Shown here: positions 1 to 10,400 of the stretch, one piece after another
How the letters are laid out: every line of letters starts with the position of its first letter
Numbering within the stretch: the first letter of the stretch is position 1
Assembly: GCA_018806915.1 (NCBI GenBank)
Contig: JAGKQI010000095.1
Location: 558,001 to 622,000 of the forward strand
Source: Phytophthora colocasiae
Lineage: Eukaryota > Oomycota > Peronosporomycetes > Peronosporales > Peronosporaceae
Direction: 5' to 3'
DNA length: 64,000 bases
Notes under the pieces: generated by a model
What the model saw: only the letters and a program-made list of their open reading frames with translations
The model's database searches: none
What the model was told of the DNA's origin: nothing
Position numbers and translations under genes: made by a program

Positions 1-68
1 TGAAGCTAAGTCCGATTAAAATGCTGAGCTGCCCCGCTTTACAGACCGGTGATTGGCTAAAATGCATC

Positions 69-335
69 CTACCGAGCGAAGCGAAGGTAGCACCTCGGCC
101 AACTGGCGCGCGCCGAAGGTGTGGCGCCGATGGTGAGTAGTGGGGCGAACTGGAACAGTGAGCCCCACGGGTTCCAACCAAACACATACACACCGCCCGC
201 AAAAGCGGGCGGCACTCGGCTAGTCAACTTCACAGTAAGATCGTAACGTGTCTGTCCGTCCGTCACGCCCCTCTCCACCGGCCTGAGCCTTTCGAGTGTG
301 GTAACGATTTCTTTCATAAATAATAGAGAGATCAT
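69..335 (-). other. Uncharacterised 88-codon ORF, possibly a repeat-derived coding remnant
   Basis: This is an open frame without recognisable domains. It is rich in W, F, P and G, with the motif FGWNPWGSLF near its middle. The style resembles short predicted proteins that recur in oomycete genomes and probably come from an interspersed repeat, but that is a recollection and not shown by this sequence. The window edge lies close by, so the parent unit may continue outside it. A perfect GC hairpin (193-212) lies within the frame, which fits a repeat better than a conserved protein. It may be non-coding. Confidence 0.2.
193..212. repeat. Perfect GC-rich hairpin, 8-bp arms
   Basis: Arms CCGCCCGC and GCGGGCGG flank an AAAA loop. 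Both arms match perfectly. It could form a stable RNA or DNA stem. No U-tract follows, and bacterial-type terminators are not expected here. Confidence 0.75.
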
Positions 336-944
336 ACTAATCTCGTCTATTCAGGTGGGATCGTCTCGCAAAGGCTTCCTTGGTGAGACCTGTGGACGTC
401 CAGAAGCGAAAGACCGTGCTTGGGGCACCGCTGCTACATGTTACGCTGCTATCACAACAAGGAACTAACATTCTGCGCGTTCATGATTCAGCTGAGAAGA
501 ATGAACTACCCTCGCACTTCTGACTATTTTTACCGTAGTTCCCAGCTGAAGTACGACGATCGATCAAAACGGCATCCTGTTCCTACACCTGCAGTTTAGC
601 ACTGCAGACACCCCCCACGCTTGAAGCGACTCGCTTTGGACCGTAAAGAAGTCGCAACAGTTATCTTGTTTTTCTGCCTCCACTGCATTCTCGGGATAGC
701 AAACAGAAATTCCATTTTAGAAAGTGATGAAGTTGACCTGTGCTGTAGATGTCGAATTGGGAAGTGCCGTAGAACAGGATTGACTTCACTCCAATTAGGA
801 GTTTCGTATTAATTAATACACGTGTACTCCAAGCGGTTGTGGCTTGCTGCAAGACAAGGCACGAAAAGATAGAAATGACGTTGAGTCTCGATTACTGGTT
901 TGTATTCGTATTGTCAGCAACAACGCCAACGAGGATAGATGCTG
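336..944. other. Intergenic region, no gene seen
   Basis: Only short open frames (about 60 codons) occur here and none shows a domain or sensible composition. The region includes the presumed 3' flank of the CRN pseudogene, which reads leftwards and ends at 945. I see no repeat or RNA gene. Confidence 0.5.
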
Positions 945-3466
945 TCAACGTGTCAAAACTGCGAAGTTACAGTCAATCTCAACTTCCAACTTCATGTGTT
1001 TGAAACGCGAACGCATTGCACCGAAATCGATAAATCCTCCGCTAGGTTCCTTCCTCTTCCTTATAATTTCTTCTGCAGCTTTTTTTTTATGTGCCTCGCT
1101 GCCAATGAGCACCGACATGAGGGCTGTTTTGTTAGCCGAATAAATTGGGACGAGAGGTGAACACGCTGGATGATAAGCCAATGTTCCATGAAATCGCTCG
1201 GTCTCATCTCGGGTCACGAGGAAGCAATCATGCGGCACAACATAGGTCTGAAGGTTTGATGGGGCAACACAATTCATAACCCCTCCCACCAAACGCGTGT
1301 TTTTCCCGAGAAATGTGGGGCGGTGTTTCCTCAGCTGGCGAAGATGCTCTTTTGCTGAGCTTGGCTGAAATGCTCCGAAGCGTCTTTTCCGCTGGTCGAC
1401 AAAGACAATCAAGTCCCCAGAGAGAGCGTCCTTCAGAGCAAAGAAAATGTCGACCCCTTCTCCATCAACTCCATTCACGATGATGCTGCCACTCGACGTC
1501 CAGTCGTTTTTTTCGGATGGGTGGTTTTTTCGTGAAACGACCTTGGGGGTTGACAAACCAAAAAAATTGTTCATTACATTGGAACACTCTTGACGGAGAC
1601 AGTTTCACAGAGATGCCACAGATGTTATCGGCTATCAGCGCCCCTGGCAGAAGCTCTTCCAGCGTCACAGTCGAGCGCCCAAGCACCAGCAACGCATTGA
1701 TCCTCACCGCATAGAAACAAGCACCGAATATCTCCCACGACTGCCACGGTTCACGGACGAACAATTCTGAATCCACTAGTTTCTCCATGTCACTTAAAGC
1801 CGCTGTAAAACATTTTTCTGCCTTGCTTGTCATATCATCACTCGACGCGATACTCTGCAACAGAGCGTAGGGAACCCGAACATTGCAATCTTTAGATGCA
1901 GATGATGGGTTGAGCACACATAACGAGGAATCTCGAAGTTTTGACCACTTGAATTTCTTATCGAAATTGTCCTGTTGTCGAACTTGTCGACCCGAGACGG
2001 CAAAGGCTGCCAAACGGACGAGCTGCTTGGTTTCCATTGAATCCATGTAAGCATCGACGTACTTTGTCCAGACGTTCTTAAAGCACTTGCCGATACTTTC
2101 CGGTGTTATTGTTCCTGGCTCCGAGCACATCTTCAAGTTCAATACATACTCGACAACCCATCGTGGAACTCCTCCAAGAGCGAACAAGTGGTTTTGTACC
2201 TGATTATCTTGCAGATATCCAGCAAATTTTGCATTGCTCTCCACAAAGGTGACCACTTGCCCATGTGTCAAAAGAGTCATAGGGAGCCGCTCTGTCACGT
2301 AATACGACGAATTAGCAATTGAACCCGATGCAATGATGCCCAAATCTGTCCCTGCAAACATGGGCAGCACAACCAGACCCGACGAGTTCTCACACAGGAA
2401 ATCTGCTATAGCTTCCACGAGTTGGCGTAGTATTGATGTGCCGGTATTTACTCCAGGGGTACTTAGCCTCTCAATCTTTTGGTAATCATCGATGCCAAGA
2501 TACAGGTACAATCTCCCTTGTCCTTGCGCACTCTTGCGCAACTTGCGCTCAATGACGTTGATGGCCTTACTAAACCGCAGATTATCTCCATTAGAAGGCA
2601 GTCGCGCCTCAAACCAGTCGGCAAATGGAAGCGCGCAGTTTTGGTCAAGAAAAACGATACAAAAGCCGCCACGAGAAAGACGCCTGGATAGGCATTGATC
2701 GCTCCACTGGTATCGGACTATATCCATTGAAGTACGGAACAATGAGACGAACAACGCTCTTGGGGTCCAATCTCATCTCTTGAAAAATCGTGTTACTTTC
2801 CTCCAGCATACGCGTTTTTCCCAAACCCGAAATTCCAGAACATACAGGTATAGGACGCTGTGTGCGATCTGATCCGATATCGCGACTAGCGTCGATAATT
2901 CTGTTGAAGCAATTCGCTGCGGTCTTAATTGCATCTTCTCTCCCAACCAATTGAAACTGTAAACTTTCGGCACCCAAAATGTGAGGGTTTGACAATGTTT
3001 CTTCCTTGTTGGTCATCTCACTTTCCAAGAATGCGAGGATATCATCACATGAATTTACATTCACAACACGCCCCATCGGTACTGTCACCCTGTTGCGCTC
3101 GATGTCTGTCCCCTCCGGAACCTCCACCAGCACGTGAATTTGCCGCGTTTCAGGCTGTGGCATTTCATTCGTCTCCAACACATCCCGAATCGAATAGGTC
3201 GAGTACAGATCTTCCTCTGTATCCACCAGTGATACCCTTTTGAAACCCGGTACAGGCTCTCCTTTTTGTATCGCATGAAGTTCCTTACTTGGTAGCCATC
3301 CTGCGCCCTTCTTCGCCAGAGAGAGCTGCAGCTCGTCCGCAGGAAACTGGTACATTTTCTTGTCCTTGATCTTCTTTTTCAGGTCCCCCACCGACTGGTC
3401 ATCGCCAATATCCACGGGGAACGCGTTGCCCGCCACACCATCGATCACACAGAAAAACTTCACCAT
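945..3466 (-). pseudogene. Crinkler (CRN)-family effector gene, split by two frameshifts
   Basis: CRNs are secreted oomycete proteins that enter plant cells and usually act in the nucleus. The first frame (3466-2645) opens with the ubiquitin-like CRN header. It has LQLSLAK at residues 46-52, a variant of the LFLAK translocation motif, and HVLVEVP at 111-117, the motif that marks the header's end. A P-loop, GISGLGKT, follows at residues 211-218. The second frame (2754-1465) holds a Walker-B-like LYLYLGIDD and a GGVPR motif, as in STAND/AAA-type NTPases. The third frame (1574-945) contains a segment around GVDIFF...FVDQRK that resembles the nuclease-like C-terminal domains found in CRNs; this part is inference. 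The three frames abut with short overlaps and differ in phase. One shift lies near 2690-2720. The other lies near 1505-1530, beside two T-runs. Combined length (~840 codons) is normal for a multidomain CRN. It is either a pseudogene or intact with consensus errors. Confidence 0.88.
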
Positions 3467-3482
3467 CTTTCCTCGAGCCGGT

Positions 3483-3489
3483 GGAATGA
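3483..3489 (-). promoter_or_regulatory. Oomycete-type initiator (TCATTCC) upstream of the CRN gene
   Basis: On the minus strand TCATTCC lies 16 bp before the ATG at 3466, inside a pyrimidine-rich stretch. Oomycete core promoters commonly carry an initiator of the form TCAYTYY close to a short 5' leader. This supports the chosen CRN start and an oomycete origin. It is a motif match only. Confidence 0.55.
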
Positions 3490-4049
3490 AAGAGAAAAGA
3501 GGGAGAATTTCCGAGCGTATTTAAGCGGAGATGAAGGTGTGCCACATTGACTTCCACCTCAATGAAAATAATAACGTTAAAAACTGCTGCTGCGAATATT
3601 CGTTAAGTACGTCACTGAAACGACCTTAGTCACTCTTCCGAAGTGGATACATTTGGTGTGCCACACACCGTGGTGACACGTGAGATGGCTCCTCTATTTA
3701 GGTTTCACTATTGATATCTTTTAGTTTGAATTGCAGACCAGGCTAACAAGTATCTAATATATTCAGTCTTAACCCTTCTGCGGTGCAGGTGGGTATGTTT
3801 TTATTTAGGTACGAAAAATTGAAGGGCGCATAGAGGCCCTTTTAGAAAAAAACGTACTTTAAAGAATTTCTACCAATAACTGCACTTTGTTTTCTTACGG
3901 CTACGGTTTTATAAACTACGACCTTTTTTATCGATGCGCAGCTTCATCATCCTGTCTGATCGTCTCTCTGCCGTTCATTTGGGATCCCCTGCCCCCGCCA
4001 ATAGAAAGGTAAGATATGTACATGGATTTATTATTAACATATTGGGCTA
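3490..4049. other. AT-rich intergenic region
   Basis: This is the upstream flank of both the leftward CRN gene and the rightward Myb-like gene, so it could hold a divergent promoter pair. There are many A/T runs, and no ORF or recognisable repeat. Confidence 0.5.
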
Positions 4050-4416
4050 ATGCGAACTACGTTCTCAGACGCAGAAGACAAGCTACTAGTGCAGATTGCT
4101 GCCCAATTCGAGGACGAAGGCCTGCGGGTTACATGGGCATATGTACCCCGGCAGATGCATGGGACGCGGACGTCTAAGGAGCTCCGGCTTCGGATGGAAA
4201 GTCTAAAGCGCACCTACGGCAAGATAGTAAGAGCCTTCCCGCGATGCTTCTTCGGAGAACAACACGCGCGTCGGCGCTACCGTCGTGTAGCTCCTTCCCG
4301 GTCGTTACTTGCAGGTGGCCCAAGGGCTCATTCACGAGAGGCAGCAAGAATGGTGTGATGCGGTGCTACGTGTACTTGACGTTGTTCGTGTATGTGCTAT
4401 AGGTGACGAGCTACGA
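4050..4416 (+). pseudogene. Myb/SANT-like DNA-binding gene, truncated by the tandem array
   Basis: The first ~60 codons read FSDAEDKLLV...VTWAYV...ELRLRMESLKRTYG, the pattern of an oomycete Myb/SANT-like helical DNA-binding domain with the conserved Trp and the closing RLR..LK..YG helix. After the domain the frame becomes Arg-rich and ends at 4358. A better-looking continuation (AQGLIHERQQEWCDAVLRVLDVV) lies in another frame from 4309, so a frameshift or small intron is likely between about 4250 and 4310. At 4417 the sequence changes abruptly into the first LTR of the 760-bp array. I infer that the array's parent element inserted into this gene. No full-length copy is available here for comparison. 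Confidence 0.5.
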
Positions 4417-6705
4417 TGTAACGGGGTTACACGGCACGGTGTGCCATGGCTACATTGGTGTGGTAGACACGGGCCGGAGGCAAACAAGTCACAGATCTGT
4501 GTATGACACATTGTATTCTCACACGTCACATATGTAGCCATTTGCTGGGCAGTTAAGCTCAGAGCCACAAATTGCATTTTGATTAGGATTTAGTATGCTA
4601 GATACTAAATCCGTTACATTTATGTACCCACATAAATGTATCCACGTGTGTCACACACCAACGAGAAACATTCGTGTAACATCCCCGTTACACTCCCCCC
4701 CCCCACCAAGATTCCAGATACCGTATCCTGAAAGTGTAAACACACGACGCGATTATCGGCCGATGGCCACGGCACCTTGCCTTGAGTGGACGGCGCTGTC
4801 TCTCGTGCGCGTTTCACGCCTCCGTACGCGATGCCACTTGGCACACACTTGGGCCCAATGCTTACCAAGCATATGAGCCTACTGGCTCGAGTCAAGGGGC
4901 TCTACGGGCGTGGGAAGAAGGCCACAGGTGGCGTATCTATGATACTACTGGATCAGTGATTCACAGAGCAAGCCTTCCAGGCTACCAACGGTTCCACGAA
5001 CCACACAGCAGTGGGACCCACTCGCATCAACGTTAATGTGACCCTCGGATGAGCACTGTGTGCAGGGCTTGATGCCCAAGTTGCCCGTGAAGCAAGCGCA
5101 AGCGCCACTATGTGTCACTGTGTCTTGTGAATACACGTGCTCAGCACAGTCGTAGACACGACAACGAGCACCAGATAGCTAATGTAACGGGGTTACACGG
5201 CACGGTGTGCCATGGCTACATTGGTGTGGTAGACACGGGCCGGAGGCACAAGTCACAGATCTGTGTATGACACATTGTATTCTCACACGTCACATATGTA
5301 GCCATTTGCTGGCAGTTAAGCTCAGAGCCACAAATTGTATTTTGATTAGGATTTAGTATGCTAGATACTAAATCCGTTACATTTATGTACCCACATAAAT
5401 GTATCCACGTGTGTCACACACCAACGAGAAACATTCGTGTAACATCCCCGTTACACTCCCGCCCCGGACCTAGATTCCAGATACCGTATCCTGAAAGTGT
5501 AAACACACGACGCGATTATCGGCCGATGGCCACGGCACCTTGCCTTGAGTGGACGGCGCTGTCTCTCGTGCGCGTTTCACGCCTCCGTACGCGATGCCAC
5601 TTGGCACACACTTGGGCCCAATGCTTACCAAGCATATGAGCCTACTGGCTCGAGTCAAGGGGCTCTACGGGCGTGGGAAGAAGGCCACAGGTGGCGTATC
5701 TATGATACTACTGGATCAGTGATTCACAGAGCAAGCCTTCCAGGCTACCAACGGTTCCACGAACCACACAGCAGTGGGACCCACTCGCATCAACGTTAAT
5801 GTGACCCTCGGATGAGCACTGTGTGCAGGGCTTGATGCCCAAGTTGCCCGTGAAGCAAGCGCAAGCGCCACTATGTGTCACTGTGTCTTGTGAATACACG
5901 TGCTCCAGCACAGTCGTAGACACGACAACGAGCACCAGACAGCTAATGTAACGGGGTTACACGGCACGGTGTGCCATGGCTACATTGGTGTGGTAGACAC
6001 GGGCCGGAGGCACAAGTCACAGATCTGTGTATGACACATTGTATTCTCACACGTCACATATGTAGCCATTTGCTGGCAGTTAAGCTCAGAGCCACACATT
6101 GCATTTTTGATTAGGATTTAGTATGCTAGATACTAAATCCGTTACATTTATGTACCCACATAAATGTATCCACGTGTGTCACACACCAACGAGAAACATT
6201 CGTGTAACATCCCCGTTACACTCCCCCACCAAGATTCCAGATACCGTATCCTGAAAGTGTAAACACACGACGCGATTATCGGCCGATGGCCACGGCACCT
6301 TGCCTTGAGTGGACGGCGCTGTCTCTCGTGCGCGTTTCACGCCTCCGTACGCGATGCCACTTGGCACACACTTGGGCCCAATGCTTACCAAGCATATGAG
6401 CCTACTGGCTCGAGTCAAGGGGCTCTACGGGCGTGGGAAGAAGGCCACAGGTGGCGTATCTATGATACTACTGGATCAGTGATTCACAGAGCAAGCCTTC
6501 CAGGCTACCAACGGTTCCACGAACCACACAGCAGTGGGACCCACTCGCATCAACGTTAATGTGACCCTCGGATGAGCACTGTGTGCAGGGCTTGATGCCC
6601 AAGTTGCCCGTGAAGCAAGCGCAAGCGCCACTATGTGTCACTGTGTCTTGTGAATACACGTGCTCAGCACAGTCGTAGACACGACAACGAGCACCAGATA
6701 GCTAA

Positions 6706-6978
6706 TGTAACGGGGTTACACGGCACGGTGTGCCATGGCTACATTGGTGTGGTAGACACGGGCCGGAGGCACAAGTCACAGATCTGTGTATGACACATTG
6801 TATTCTCACACGTCACATATGTAGCCATTTGCTGGCAGTTAAGCTCAGAGCCACAAATTGCATTTTGATTAGGATTTAGTATGCTAGATACTAAATCCGT
6901 TACATTTATGTACCCACATAAATGTATCCACGTGTGTCACACACCAACGAGAAACATTCGTGTAACATCCCCGTTACA
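6706..6978 (-). repeat. Representative 273-bp LTR-like segment of the array unit
   Basis: Read on the minus strand it starts TGTAACGGGGATGTTACAC and ends GTGTAACCCCGTTACA. It thus has TG...CA termini within an imperfect 16-18-bp terminal inverted repeat, as LTRs can have. Beside its minus-strand start lies GGGGGGGGAG (6979-6988), a good polypurine tract. Beyond its minus-strand end, after 9 nt, comes TGGTGCTCG (from 6696 leftwards), a plausible tRNA primer site. The same arrangement recurs in nearly every unit; the second unit (start 5183) has an altered C-run. The LTR call is inference; the inverted-repeat boundaries are seen directly. Confidence 0.6.
6872..6926. repeat. Two adjacent perfect hairpins inside the LTR-like segment
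   Basis: Hairpin 1 (6872-6898) has 11-bp arms beginning GGATTTAGTAT with a 5-nt loop. Hairpin 2 (6901-6926) has 11-bp arms TACATTTATGT / ACATAAATGTA with loop ACCC. The LTR also holds CACAGATCTGTG, a GGCAC-GGT-GTGCC stem, and terminal stems at both ends. The hairpins recur at the same place in nearly every unit. The array's right end breaks inside hairpin 2. Confidence 0.85.
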
Positions 6979-7466
6979 CTCCCCCCCCACCAAGATTCCA
7001 GATACCGTATCCTGAAAGTGTAAACACACGACGCGATTATCGGCCGATGGCCACGGCACCTTGCCTTGAGTGGACGGCGCTGTCTCTCGTGCGCGTTTCA
7101 CGCCTCCGTACGCGATGCCACTTGGCACACACTTGGGCCCAATGCTTACCAAGCATATGAGCCTACTGGCTCGAGTCAAGGGGCTCTACGGGCGTGGGAA
7201 GAAGGCCACAGGTGGCGTATCTATGATACTACTGGATCAGTGATTCACAGAGCAAGCCTTCCAGGCTACCAACGGTTCCACGAACCACACAGCAGTGGGA
7301 CCCACTCGCATCAACGTTAATGTGACCCTCGGATGAGCACTGTGTGCAGGGCTTGATGCCCAAGTTGCCCGTGAAGCAAGCGCAAGCGCCACTATGTGTC
7401 ACTGTGTCTTGTGAATACACGTGCTCAGCACAGTCGTAGACACGACAACGAGCACCAGACAGCTAA
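6979..7466 (-). other. Representative ~488-bp internal segment of the array unit
   Basis: This is the part of the unit between two LTR-like segments. It carries no gag, protease, RT or integrase signature on either strand, so if the element is a retrotransposon it is non-autonomous (TRIM-like, LTR + internal + LTR about 1.03 kb). The longest frames, 84 codons plus and 63 or so codons minus, are unrelated to anything I know. A small hairpin, ATGCTT-ACC-AAGCAT (7142-7156), has a loop that varies between units. Confidence 0.5.
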
Positions 7467-10400
7467 TGTAACGGGGTTACACGGCACGGTGTGCCATGGC
7501 TACATTGGTGTGGTAGACACGGGCCGGAGGCACAAGTCACAGATCTGTGTATGACACATTGTATTCTCACACGTCACATATGTAGCCATTTGCTGGCAGT
7601 TAAGCTCAGAGCCACACATTGTATTTTGATTAGGATTTAGTATGCTAGATACTAAATCCGTTACATTTATGTACCCACATAAATGTATCCACGTGTGTCA
7701 CACACCAACGAGAAACATTCGTGTAACATCCCCCTTACACCCCCACCAAGATTCCAGATACCGTATCCTGAAAGTGTAAACACACGACGCGATTATCGGC
7801 CGATGGCCACGGCACCTTGCCTTGAGTGGACGGCGCTGTCTCTCGTGCGCGTTTCACGCCTCCGTACGCGATGCCACTTGGCACACACTTGGGCCCAATG
7901 CTTACTAAGCATATGAGCCTACTGGCTCGAGTCAAGGGGCTCTACGGGCGTGGGAAGAAGGCCACAGGTGGCGTATCTATGATACTACTGGATCAGTGAT
8001 TCACAGAGCAAGCCTTCCAGGCTACCAACGGTTCCACGAACCACACAGCAGTGGGACCCACTCGCATCAACGTTAATGTGACCCTCGGATGAGCACTGTG
8101 TGCAGGGCTTGATGCCCAAGTTGCCCGTGAAGCAAGCGCAAGCGCCACTATGTGTCACTGTGTCTTGTGAATACACGTGCTCAGCACAGTCGTAGACACG
8201 ACAACGAGCACCAGATAGCTAATGTAACGGGGTTACACGGCACGGTGTGCCATGGCTACATTGGTGTGGTAGACACGGGCCGGAGGCACAAGTCACAGAT
8301 CTGTGTATGACACATTGTATTCTCACACGTCACATATGTAGCCATTTGCTGGCAGTTAAGCTCAGAGCCACACATTGTATTTTTGATTAGATTTAGTATG
8401 CTAGATACTAAATCCGTTACATTTATGTACCCACATAAATGTATCCACGTGTGTCACACACCAACGAGAAACATTCGTGTAACATCCCCGTTACACTCCC
8501 CCCCCCCACCAAGATTCCAGATACCGTATCCTGAAAGTGTAAACACACGACGCGATTATCGGCCGATGGCCACGGCACCTTGCCTTGAGTGGACGGCGCT
8601 GTCTCTCGTGCGCGTTTCACGCCTCCGTACGCGATGCCACTTGGCACACACTTGGGCCAAATTCTTACAAAGCATATGAGCCTACTGGCTCGAGTCAAGG
8701 GGCTCTACGGGCGTGGGAAGAAGGCCACAGGTGGCGTATCTATGATACTACTGGATCAGTGATTCACAGAGCAAGCCTTCCAGGCTACCAACGGTTCCAC
8801 GAACCACACAGCAGTGGGACCCACTCGCATCAACGTTAATGTGACCTCGGATGAGCACTGTGTGCAGGGCTTGATGCCCAAGTTGCCCGTGAAGCAAGCG
8901 CAAGCGCCACTATGTGTCACTGTGTCTTGTGAATACACGTGCTCAGCACAGTCGTAGACACGACAACGAGCACCAGACAGCTAATGTAACGGGGTTACAC
9001 GGCACGGTGTGCCATGGCTACATTGGTGTGGTAGACACGGGCCGGAGGCACAAGTCACAGATCTGTGTATGACACATTGTATTCTCACACGTCACATATG
9101 TAGCCATTTGCTGGCAGTTAAGCTCAGAGCCACACATTGTATTTTGATTAGGATTTAGTATGCTAGATACTAAATCCTTTACATTTATGTACCCACATAA
9201 ATGTATCCACGTGTGTCACACACCAACGAGAAACATTCGTGTACCATCCCCGTTACACTCCCCCACCAAGATTCCAGATACCGTATCCTGAAAGTGTAAA
9301 CACACGACGCGATTATCGGCCGATGGCCACGGCACCTTGCCTTGAGTGGACGGCGCTGTCTCTCGTGCGCGTTTCACGCCTCCGTACGCGATGCCACTTG
9401 GCACACACTTGGGCCCAATAAGCTTTACCAAGCATATGAGCCTACTGGCTCGAGTCAAGGGGCTCTACGGGCGTGGGAAGAAGGCCACAGGTGGCGTATC
9501 TATGATACTACTGGATCAGTGATTCACAGAGCAAGCCTTCCAGGCTACCAACGGTTCCACGAACCACACAGCAGTGGGACCCACTCGCATCAACGTTAAT
9601 GTGACCCTCGGATGAGCACTGTGTGCAGGGCTTGATGCCCAAGTTGCCCGTGAAGCAAGCGCAAGCGCCACTATGTGTCACTGTGTCTTGTGAATACACG
9701 TGCTCAGCACAGTCGTAGACACGACAACGAGCACCAGACAGCTAATGTAACGGGGTTACACGGCACGGTGTGCCATGGCTACATTGGTGTGGTAGACACG
9801 GGCCGGAGGCACAAGTCACAGATCTGTGTATGACACATTGTATTCTCACACGTCACATATGTAGCCATTTGCTGGCAGTTAAGCTCAGAGCCACACATTG
9901 TATTTTGATTAGGATTTAGTATGCTAGATACTAAATCCGTTACATTTATGTACCCACATAAATGTATCCACGTGTGTCACACACCAACGAGAAACATTCG
10001 TGTAACATCCCCGTTACACTCCCCCCCCCCCACCAAGATTCCAGATACCGTATCCTGAAAGTGTAAACACACGACGCGATTATCGGCCGATGGCCACGGC
10101 ACCTTGCCTTGAGTGGACGGCGCTGTCTCTCGTGCGCGTTTCACGCCTCCGTACGCGATGCCACTTGGCACACACTTGGGCCCAATGCTTACCAAGCATA
10201 TGAGCCTACTGGCTCGAGTCAAGGGGCTCTACGGGCGTGGGAAGAAGGCCACAGGTGGCGTATCTATGATACTACTGGATCAGTGATTCACAGAGCAAGC
10301 CTTCCAGGCTACCAACGGTTCCACGAACCACACAGCAGTGGGACCCACTCGCATCAACGTTAATGTGACCCTCGGATGAGCACTGTGTGCAGGGCTTGAT

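Noticed and set aside
844..1160. Two plus-strand ORFs of 73-99 codons
   Set aside because: They lie opposite the third CRN frame or its 3' flank and show no domain.
5183..5455. The 273-bp inverted-repeat segment as a DNA transposon (MITE) inside a satellite
   Set aside because: No target duplication flanks it, and the polypurine tract and primer-like site on the correct sides favour an LTR. Still possible if isolated copies show target duplications.
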